Below, piece by piece: positions 1-5,451 of a DNA stretch of 9,981 bases. Source of the stretch: JBDSEG01 sp039920165. Its GTDB lineage: Bacteria > Pseudomonadota > Gammaproteobacteria > Burkholderiales > Burkholderiaceae_C. Below the pieces are notes generated by a model that did not search any database, had not been told where the DNA came from, and saw only the letters and a program-made list of their open reading frames with translations. How positions within the stretch are numbered: position 1 is the stretch's first letter; the number at the start of each line of letters is the position of its first letter. Both the position numbers and the translations under genes were made by a program. The stretch covers positions 1-9,981 of the forward strand of contig JBDSEG010000356.1 in assembly GCA_039920165.1 (NCBI GenBank), written 5' to 3'.

Positions 1-2219
1 GGTGTGATGAAGATCAGCAGCTCGGTCTTGTTCGAGGTCCGGTTGGTGGTCTTGAACAGGTTGCCGAGGTAGGGGATGTCGCCGAGCAGCGGCACCTTCG
101 TGATGGAGGTCAGGTCGGTCTGCTCGAAGATGCCACCGATGACGACGGTGCCGCCGTTCTCGACCAGGACCTTGGTCTGCACGTGCTTGGTATCGATGGC
201 GAGGCCGGCGGTGGTCTGCTGGCCGACGCTGTCCTTGGTCACGTCCACGTCGAGGATCATGTTGCCCTCGGGCGTGATCTGCGGCGTCACTTCCAGTTTG
301 AGGTTGGCCTTGCGGAAGGCGATCGAGGTCGCACCGCTTGACGTCGCCACCTGATAGGGCAGCTCGGTGCCCTGCTCGATCAGCGCCTTGGTCTGATCGG
401 CGGTGATGACGCGCGGGCTGGAAACGATCTTGCCCTTGCCATCGGCTTCGAGCGCCGAGAGTTCGAGGTTGAGAAAACGGTTCGAGGCGGCGCTGAACAG
501 CGACAGGGCGAAGGTGCCCGGGCTGGCGCCGCCTAGCGCGATGGCCGGGAGGTTGACGAAGTTGGAGTCGCTGAATGTCCCCGTCGTCGTGCCGCCGGTC
601 GAGCCGCCGAGGACCGAGTCTTGCAAGGTCTGCGTGCCAATCGCATTCAGGTTATTGCCGAAGGTCACCCGGTTGTTGCCACCGATGCCGTAGCCGGGAA
701 CGCCGCCTTGCAAGCCGCGCAGATCGGTCGCGCCGAGGCGAACGCCGAGCGAGCGGCCGAATTTGTCGTCGGCGACGACGATGCGCGCTTCGATCTGGAC
801 CTGGCGCACCGGCACGTCGATCTTGGCGATCATGGCCTGGACTTCTTCGAGCTTGGACGGGATGTCCGAGACGAAGAGCTGGTTGGTGCGGGTTTCGTAG
901 ATGACGCTGCCGCGTGGCGACAGGATCCGCGTGTTGACCGCGCCACCCGTGCCCGACTGCGTGGCGTTGCCGCCCTGGCCGATATTCTGGCCGGTGAGGC
1001 CGCGCGCGATGTCCTCGGCCTTGGCGTAGTTGATCTGGAACGACTGGGTGCGCAGCGGCTCGAGCGCCGAGATTTGCGACTTGGCTTCGAGCTCGGCCTT
1101 TTCCTTGGCGGCGAGTTCGTCCTTGGGCGCGATCAGGATCACGTTGCCCGATTTGCGCATACCAAGGTTCTTGGCCTGCAGGATGATGTCGAGCGCCTGA
1201 TCCCAGGGCACGTCCTTCAGTCGCAGCGTGACGTTGCCGGTCACGGTATCGCTGGTCACGACGTTGAAATTGGTGAAGTCGGCGATGACCTGCAGCAGCG
1301 CCCGCACGTCGATATTCTGAAAATTCAGCGACAGCTTCTCGCCCGCATAGCCCGGGCCCTGCGTGAGCTTGTTCGGATCGACCTTCTGCGCACGCACTTC
1401 GAGCACGAACTGGTTGTCGCTCTGGTAGGCGCTGTGTTCCCAGGCGCCGCGCGGATCGATGACCATGCGAACGCGGTCGCCGTTCTGCGACGTGGTGACG
1501 GTCTGCACGGGGGTGCCGAAGTCGGTCACGTCGAGGCGGCGGCGCAGGTTGTCGGGCAGGCTGGAACGCAGGAATTCGACCACCAGCGACTGGCCTTGCT
1601 GACGGATATCGACCCCGACCTGGTTGTTCGGCAGGTCGACGATGACGCGCCCGGCCCCGTCGGCACCGCGGCGGAAATCGATATCGCGCAGCGCGACCTG
1701 GTTGCGGTTCTGATCTTCCGCGAAGTGCACCGGCGGTGGCGGGGTGGCCGCTGCGCCCGGCGCGCCCGGCGCAGCGGGTGCCGCAGCCATCGGCGGCGGC
1801 ACCGGCGCGGCGGTGCGTTCGAGGACCAGCAGCAGCACCTTGCCCTGCAGCTCGGCGCGGTAGTTGGTCGGCTGCTTCAGGTTGAGGACGAGGCGCGTGC
1901 GCTCGCCGGACTGGGCGATGCTCACCGAACGCAGGTTGCCCTGGTTGATCTCGACGGTGTTCTTTCCGAGCGCGTTCGAGACGCCGGGCAGGTCGATCGC
2001 GATGCGCGGCGGAGTCTGGATCGTGAAGCCCGCCGGCACCGCCGTGAGCGCTTCCGACAGTTCGATCCGCACCACCTCGACACCAGCCTGCTGGGTGCTG
2101 TTGATGGACTGGATCGTCGCCTGCGCCAGGGCCGAGGCCGGCAGCACAACCATCATGGCAAGGGCCAAGGCACGCGCGCGCCATTTGCTCGTCATCTGTT
2201 TCTCCCGATTGCTGTTCAT
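1..2219 (-). CDS. pilQ: PilQ, type IV pilus outer-membrane secretin (C-terminus cut by window edge)
   Basis: PilQ multimerises into the gated outer-membrane channel through which the pilus fibre leaves the cell. About 739 codons are visible. A signal peptide (basic n-region, hydrophobic core around residues 17-28, likely cleavage after ALA near residue 32) is followed by two AMIN-type beta domains (about 33-135 and 170-276) joined by a Pro/Ala-rich linker. AMIN domains are known to bind peptidoglycan. Next come an STN/N0-type domain (about 293-362, starting LSLNFQNIDVRALLQVIADF), a secretin N1 repeat (about 393-465, IYETRTNQLFVSDIPSKLEE) and the secretin barrel domain (about 530 to the edge, with RVITADQTKALIEQGTELPY). 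The last visible residues, NKTELLIFIT, are the conserved secretin end, so probably only some ten residues are missing. I chose the ATG at 2219 because it overlaps the pilP stop (ATGA) and has AGGAG 8 bases upstream. An in-frame ATG at 2195 with GGGAG 6 bases upstream is a real alternative. Last gene seen of the pilMNOPQ operon. Confidence 0.96.
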   Translation of the reverse strand, partial: MNSNREKQMTSKWRARALALAMMVVLPASALAQATIQSINSTQQAGVEVVRIELSEALTAVPAGFTIQTPPRIAIDLPGVSNALGKNTVEINQGNLRSVSIAQSGERTRLVLNLKQPTNYRAELQGKVLLLVLERTAAPVPPPMAAAPAAPGAPGAAATPPPPVHFAEDQNRNQVALRDIDFRRGADGAGRVIVDLPNNQVGVDIRQQGQSLVVEFLRSSLPDNLRRRLDVTDFGTPVQTVTTSQNGDRVRMVIDPRGAWEHSAYQSDNQFVLEVRAQKVDPNKLTQGPGYAGEKLSLNFQNIDVRALLQVIADFTNFNVVTSDTVTGNVTLRLKDVPWDQALDIILQAKNLGMRKSGNVILIAPKDELAAKEKAELEAKSQISALEPLRTQSFQINYAKAEDIARGLTGQNIGQGGNATQSGTGGAVNTRILSPRGSVIYETRTNQLFVSDIPSKLEEVQAMIAKIDVPVRQVQIEARIVVADDKFGRSLGVRLGATDLRGLQGGVPGYGIGGNNRVTFGNNLNAIGTQTLQDSVLGGSTGGTTTGTFSDSNFVNLPAIALGGASPGTFALSLFSAASNRFLNLELSALEADGKGKIVSSPRVITADQTKALIEQGTELPYQVATSSGATSIAFRKANLKLEVTPQITPEGNMILDVDVTKDSVGQQTTAGLAIDTKHVQTKVLVENGGTVVIGGIFEQTDLTSITKVPLLGDIPYLGNLFKTTNRTSNKTELLIFIT

Positions 2220-2764
2220 CGCGCCTTCTCCTGAAGCTGGAGGGCGCTGGCGCGCTCAATCCATTCGCCCGCTGCATCCTGAACGATCTCGCGCAGGGCG
2301 ATCCCGGTTTCGGATATCTTGGTGATCTTTCCGTAGTTCTGGCCCAGGTAGTCGCCTTGCTTGACCTGGTACAGCAACTTGTCGACCTTGAGCAGTGCGT
2401 ACGGTCGGCCTTCTTTGGTCACGCTGCCGACCATCTGCATCTGGTCGATCGGGTACGCCTCGAGCGGCTCCTTGCGCCGGTTGTTCTCGGCGCTGAGCAG
2501 CGAATTGACCTGCCGCGCTTCCTGCTTGAGCGCCACCGTGAGCTTCTGGGTGCTGAACGGATCGACCTGCTGCAGCGCCAGATAGGGCTGCGGATCGAAG
2601 GTCTTGGGCGGCGAGAGCGGCGTCACGTTGGGTTTGACCTCGCGCCGCTGCTGGTCCATCCACGCCTGCAATTCATCCTGGTCGGCGCCGCAGCCGGCGA
2701 CCAGCGTGCCGAGCAACAGCGCGATCGCACCGGCGCCGCGCAAGACCGTCGAGGCGGCGGTCAC
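2216..2764 (-). CDS. pilP: PilP, type IV pilus alignment-complex lipoprotein
   Basis: PilP is an inner-membrane-anchored periplasmic lipoprotein that links the PilN/PilO dimer to the N-terminal domains of the PilQ secretin. The 182-residue product has a short hydrophobic signal ending in the lipobox LVAGC, with acylated Cys25. A low-complexity Pro-rich stretch (about 40-65, including VTPLSPPKTFDPQP) fits the flexible tail known for the family. The compact C-terminal beta domain (about 100-175) includes LEAYPIDQMQMVGS, the usual PilP/HofP signature, and LLYQVKQGDYLGQNYGKI. Length is normal for PilP. The start is a GTG whose last two bases begin the pilO stop (GTGA overlap). No strong Shine-Dalgarno is visible, so translation is probably coupled to pilO. 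The stop overlaps the pilQ ATG in the same way. No ATG lies upstream of the lipobox in this frame after the pilO stop, which favours the GTG; a TTG at codon 8 is less likely. Confidence 0.95.
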   Translation of the reverse strand: MTAASTVLRGAGAIALLLGTLVAGCGADQDELQAWMDQQRREVKPNVTPLSPPKTFDPQPYLALQQVDPFSTQKLTVALKQEARQVNSLLSAENNRRKEPLEAYPIDQMQMVGSVTKEGRPYALLKVDKLLYQVKQGDYLGQNYGKITKISETGIALREIVQDAAGEWIERASALQLQEKAR

Positions 2765-3459
2765 TTCTTCGCCCCGGTCTTGGCGGCCTTGGCCTTGGCG
2801 GCTTCGGAAGCGATCTGCTGCAGCTCGGCGCTGTCCAGATAGCGGTAGGTGCGGGCGGTGGCTTCCATCGAGAGCATGCCGTTCGTTTCGCGCGGTGGCG
2901 CGGTGAGCGTGATGTTGTGCAAGGTGACGATGCGCGACAGGTTGGCGACGTCGGCGGTGAAGGTACCCACGTCGTGGTAGCGGCCGCTGACCTTGATCGC
3001 GATCGGCAACTCGGCGTAGTAGTCGCGCACCGCCACCTGGCCGGGACGGAACAGCTCGAACTGCAGGCCACGGCCGAGGCCGGCCTGGTTGATATCGGAC
3101 AACAAGGCGTCCATCTCGGCCTTGCCGGGCAGCTGCTTCTCGAGCTGCGTGACATATTCCTGCACCTGGAGCTTTTGCTTGCGCAGTTCGTTCAGGTTGA
3201 CCGCCTGCGCGAGCTTGGCGCGGTAGTCGGCGCGAAGCCCGGGCTCTTTCGCACGCTCGGCATTGAGCTCCTCGTGCGCGCTGTCGAGAAATCCGAACCA
3301 GCCAAATACCGCCACGGCGACGATGATGCCGAGCCACGACAGCAGCTTCGGCAGCATCGGCCACTGGCCGGGCTGGTTCGGGTTGAGGCCGCGGAATTGC
3401 GATACCGCGCCGTCGAGCACCGAATTCAGGTCGACGCTGGATCTTGCTTTGGTCGCCAT
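2761..3459 (-). CDS. pilO: PilO, type IV pilus inner-membrane alignment protein
   Basis: PilO is a bitopic inner-membrane protein that pairs with PilN through coiled coils and ferredoxin-like periplasmic domains and contacts PilP. The 232-residue product shows a cytoplasmic N-terminus (1-36), one membrane segment (about 38-58, LSWLGIIVAVAVFGWFGF), a charged helical region likely to form a coiled coil (about 60-112), then a mixed alpha/beta periplasmic domain (about 115-215) with the family-typical GLGRGLQFELFRPG and ELPIAIKVSGRYHDVGTF. The tail is Ala/Lys-rich. Length and architecture are normal for PilO. It starts at an ATG 6 bases after the pilN stop; the ribosome site is weak (AAGG about 11 bases upstream), which suggests reinitiation after pilN. 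Its stop overlaps the pilP GTG. Confidence 0.96.
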   Translation of the reverse strand: MATKARSSVDLNSVLDGAVSQFRGLNPNQPGQWPMLPKLLSWLGIIVAVAVFGWFGFLDSAHEELNAERAKEPGLRADYRAKLAQAVNLNELRKQKLQVQEYVTQLEKQLPGKAEMDALLSDINQAGLGRGLQFELFRPGQVAVRDYYAELPIAIKVSGRYHDVGTFTADVANLSRIVTLHNITLTAPPRETNGMLSMEATARTYRYLDSAELQQIASEAAKAKAAKTGAKK

Positions 3460-3465
3460 GGGATC

Positions 3466-4107
3466 TCAAACCTTCTTGGGGACAACAGCGGCGCTCGCCG
3501 CGCCGGCCGGCATGACGGCCGAATCGGCCACCGCGCCAGGCTGGTCCTGCGGTCGCTTGACGGCCAGCCGCACCGAGAATTCAAACAGCCGCTTCTGTTC
3601 CTTGGTCGCGGTCTGGATCATCGCCGCCTTGCTCTCGACAAGCTCGGGCTTGACCAGCCACTCCGACTTGTTGGCCGTGTTGCGCAGGAATTCGGAGATG
3701 CGCTCCTGGGTCTGCGCGATGCCGTTGACGGTCAGCACCTGGCCGTCCTGCTTGACGACCGTGAAATAGATCCCCTCGGGCGTCTGCTTGACCAGTTCGT
3801 TCAGGATGTGCACAGGCAGGTTGCGGTCGAGTTGCAGGTCTTCGACTGCCTTCTGGCGCGCCTTGAGCGACTCGATCTCGGCCTTGAGCGCGGCGATGTC
3901 CTTGATCTGGACCTCGAGCTTCTTGATCTCGGCGGACAGAAAGCCGTTGCGGTCGCGCTGGGTCGATGTCATGTTCTGGACCACCGCGTACCACGCGCCG
4001 ACCAGCAGCACACCGACCACCGCCGCCACGCCGAGCCCGGCGAAGAAGGCGATCTTGCGGCGCTGGCGCTTTTCTTCCCGGTGGGGAAGCAGGTTGATCA
4101 ATATCAC
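3466..4107 (-). CDS. pilN: PilN, type IV pilus inner-membrane alignment protein
   Basis: PilN docks the cytoplasmic actin-like PilM to the inner membrane and dimerises with PilO. The short cytoplasmic N-terminus contains INLLPHREEKR (residues 4-14). The INLLP-type motif is the known conserved peptide that lies in the PilM groove, so the PilM-binding function appears intact. A membrane segment follows (about 19-43), then a coiled coil (about 55-95, heptad-like KKLEVQIKDIAALKAEIESL) and a periplasmic ferredoxin-like domain (about 98-187, including GIYFTVVKQDGQVLTVNGIA). A Pro/Ala/Val-rich tail ends the 213-residue protein. The start is GTG, overlapping the pilM stop (GTGA), with GGAGG 8 bases upstream. 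That Shine-Dalgarno sits in a perfect inverted repeat (4109-4120). A TTG at codon 3 is possible but would truncate the docking motif's leading residues. Confidence 0.95.
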   Translation of the reverse strand: MILINLLPHREEKRQRRKIAFFAGLGVAAVVGVLLVGAWYAVVQNMTSTQRDRNGFLSAEIKKLEVQIKDIAALKAEIESLKARQKAVEDLQLDRNLPVHILNELVKQTPEGIYFTVVKQDGQVLTVNGIAQTQERISEFLRNTANKSEWLVKPELVESKAAMIQTATKEQKRLFEFSVRLAVKRPQDQPGAVADSAVMPAGAASAAVVPKKV

Positions 4108-5183
4108 TGGAGGAACCTCCGCATCGCCAGTCCGCAGGCCGTGAGGTACGAAGGCGCCTCGCGCCGCAGCTTGCTTTCGCGAACCGCCGAGCCGAGCTTC
4201 ATGCTTTCGAACGGATTGACCACCATCGAAGCGAAGCCGGTCAGCTCGGTGACGCGGTCCTTCAGCCCGGGCAGCGTCGCGGTGCCACCCGCCAGCATCA
4301 CGTAATGGACCTTGTGGTGCGGCGTGCTGGTGAAGAAATACTGGAGCGCGCGGCCGATCTCCTGCGACAGGCTGTCGACGAAGGGCGCGAGCAGCGTGTT
4401 CTCGTAGTCTTCGGGCAGGTCGGCGGCGAGCTTCTTCTGCTCGGCCTCCTCGTACGAGAATCCGTACTGGCGCGAAATGAGCTGAGTGAGCTGCGAGCCG
4501 CCGAAGGCCTGGTCGCGGTCGTAAAGCATCTCGTCGTCGCGCAGCACTTTCAGGCTCGTGGTATCGGCGCCGATCTCGAACAGCGCGACGAGGGCATCCT
4601 TGCCTTCGTTGGGCAGCGCCGCCACCACGCGCTCCATGGCCAAGCGCGAGGCATGCGATTCGATGTCGAGGACGACCGGCTTGAGGCCGGCGGCCTCGGC
4701 CAGGCCCTGGCGGTCCTGGACCCGGTCCTTGCGCGACGCCGCGATCAGCACCTCGACATCGCCGACCGAGGTGAGGCTCGGACCGACGACGCAGAAGTCC
4801 AGGCTCACCTCGTCGAGCGAGAACGGGATGTACTGGTTGGCCTCGGACTCGACCTGCAGCTCGAGTTCTTCTTCGCGCATTCCCGAGGGCAGCATGATCT
4901 TCTTGGTAATGACGGCCGATTGCGGCATCGCCATCGCGACGTTGCGGATGCGCGTTCCGCTCTTGCTGACAACGCGCTTGACGGCTTCGGCGACCTCGTC
5001 GAACTTTTCGATCTGGCCGTCGGCGATCCAGCCCTTCTCGAAGCTCTCGGAGCCGAATCGCTCGAGGACATAGCCGCCGTCCGCGGTCTGGGACAGCTCG
5101 ACCAGCTTGACGCTGGAAGAGCTGATGTCCAACCCGATCATCGGCGGATGTTTGTGGCCGAACAACGTGTCTAGAAAGCTCAC
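4104..5183 (-). CDS. pilM: PilM, actin-like ATP-binding type IV pilus protein
   Basis: PilM is the cytoplasmic, FtsA/actin-like member of the alignment complex. It binds the PilN N-terminus and passes signals between the pilus motors and the periplasmic ring. The 359-residue product has the actin-fold nucleotide-binding elements: phosphate-1 loop IGLDISSSSVKLVEL (16-30), phosphate-2 loop LFEIGADTTSLKVL (201-214) and adenosine motif MLAGGTATLPGL (296-307). EEELELQVESEANQYIPF (104-121) is typical of PilM. Length matches the family. It starts at GTG with GGAG 7 bases upstream, and no in-frame ATG lies nearer to the conserved region than residue 15. It is the promoter-proximal gene of the operon and diverges from ponA across a 268-base gap. 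Confidence 0.96.
   Translation of the reverse strand: MSFLDTLFGHKHPPMIGLDISSSSVKLVELSQTADGGYVLERFGSESFEKGWIADGQIEKFDEVAEAVKRVVSKSGTRIRNVAMAMPQSAVITKKIMLPSGMREEELELQVESEANQYIPFSLDEVSLDFCVVGPSLTSVGDVEVLIAASRKDRVQDRQGLAEAAGLKPVVLDIESHASRLAMERVVAALPNEGKDALVALFEIGADTTSLKVLRDDEMLYDRDQAFGGSQLTQLISRQYGFSYEEAEQKKLAADLPEDYENTLLAPFVDSLSQEIGRALQYFFTSTPHHKVHYVMLAGGTATLPGLKDRVTELTGFASMVVNPFESMKLGSAVRESKLRREAPSYLTACGLAMRRFLQ
4109..4120 (-). promoter_or_regulatory. Palindrome containing the pilN Shine-Dalgarno
   Basis: The mRNA reads GGAGGUUCCUCC just before the pilN GTG. The left half is the Shine-Dalgarno, with 8 bases to the start codon. The right half is its exact complement, so the site could pair with itself unless a ribosome finishing pilM opens it. 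The same bases encode the last residues of PilM. The loop is tiny, so stability is uncertain. Confidence 0.35.
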
Positions 5184-5210
5184 GACGCCTCTCCACCAGC
5201 CGTATGAAAC

Positions 5211-5220
5211 CCAGCGCTGG
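5211..5220. repeat. Perfect 10-bp palindrome in the pilM leader
   Basis: CCAGCGCTGG is fully self-complementary and lies 28 bases upstream of the pilM GTG, just before its ribosome site and inside the leader predicted from the candidate promoter. It could be an operator half-site pair or chance in GC-rich DNA. No family assignment is possible. Confidence 0.3.
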
Positions 5221-5240
5221 ACTGTTAAAAAGTTACAGGA

Positions 5241-5269
5241 ATCCTAGCAGCAAAGCCCTTGTGTCCCAA
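5241..5269 (-). promoter_or_regulatory. pilM: Candidate sigma-70 promoter for pilMNOPQ
   Basis: On the minus strand TTGGGA (5269-5264; 4 of 6 to TTGACA) is followed after 17 bases by TAGGAT (5246-5241; 4 of 6 to TATAAT). Transcription would begin near 5234, giving a leader of about 50 bases before the pilM GTG. The surrounding DNA is more AT-rich than the genes. This is the best-spaced pair I could find by eye, but neither box is strong. Confidence 0.35.
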
Positions 5270-5271
5270 GG
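5257..5271. repeat. Inverted repeat over the candidate pilM -35 box
   Basis: CCTTG, five bases, CAAGG: a perfect 5-bp-arm dyad that covers the putative -35 element of the pilM promoter. Its position would suit a repressor or other regulator site, but the arms are short and only one copy is seen. Confidence 0.25.
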
Positions 5272-5399
5272 ATATTCAGGCTGGAGTAGGCCGCGCGCTG
5301 TTGCAAAACTCACACTGAAAAATATGCGTGGTAACCAGTTGTCGCGGCGCCCATTCCGAAGTTCGAGTCGCGCAGATAGGGCTTCGGTGCATTGGCGGG

Positions 5400-5428
5400 T
5401 TATCGGCGTACGGGCCGGTTTCTATAAT
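5400..5428 (+). promoter_or_regulatory. ponA: Probable ponA promoter
   Basis: A perfect TATAAT lies at 5423-5428, with a weak -35 (TTATCG, 3 of 6, at 5400-5405) at 17-base spacing. Transcription would start near 5434-5436, leaving a leader of about 17 bases that contains GGAG at 5444-5447 before the ATG at 5452. This layout also decides the ponA start: the alternative in-frame TTG at 5428 shares a base with the -10 box and would not be on this transcript. Confidence 0.55.
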
Positions 5429-5451
5429 TGCTTCAATACCGTTGGAGCTTC

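Noticed and set aside
621..2234. Long plus-strand open frame (about 537 codons) opposite pilQ, and a minus-strand frame over 652-2277
   Set aside because: Both overlap the clear PilQ frame. They are Arg/Ala/Asp/Val-rich with no recognisable motif, as expected when strong G/C third-position bias removes stops from other frames.
2917..4305. Plus-strand open frame of about 462 codons opposite pilO/pilN, followed by another at 4305-5174 opposite pilM
   Set aside because: Antisense shadows: low-complexity runs of Leu/Asp/Arg/His, no ribosome sites, and fully covered by well-supported Pil proteins on the other strand.
3466..5196. Single minus-strand frame of 576 codons apparently fusing a pilM-region product to PilN
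   Set aside because: Only its C-terminal part (from 4107) is PilN; the N-terminal part is an out-of-frame reading of pilM, whose own frame is fully conserved. It is not a fusion.
5355..5377. tRNA T-arm-like string GTTCGAGTC upstream of ponA
   Set aside because: The flanking bases do not form the required 5-bp T stem and no acceptor, D or anticodon arms can be built around it.
5356..5387. Inverted repeat CCGAAG ... CTTCGG upstream of the ponA promoter
   Set aside because: Six-base arms 20 bases apart without extension are expected by chance at this composition, and the position fits no clear regulatory geometry.
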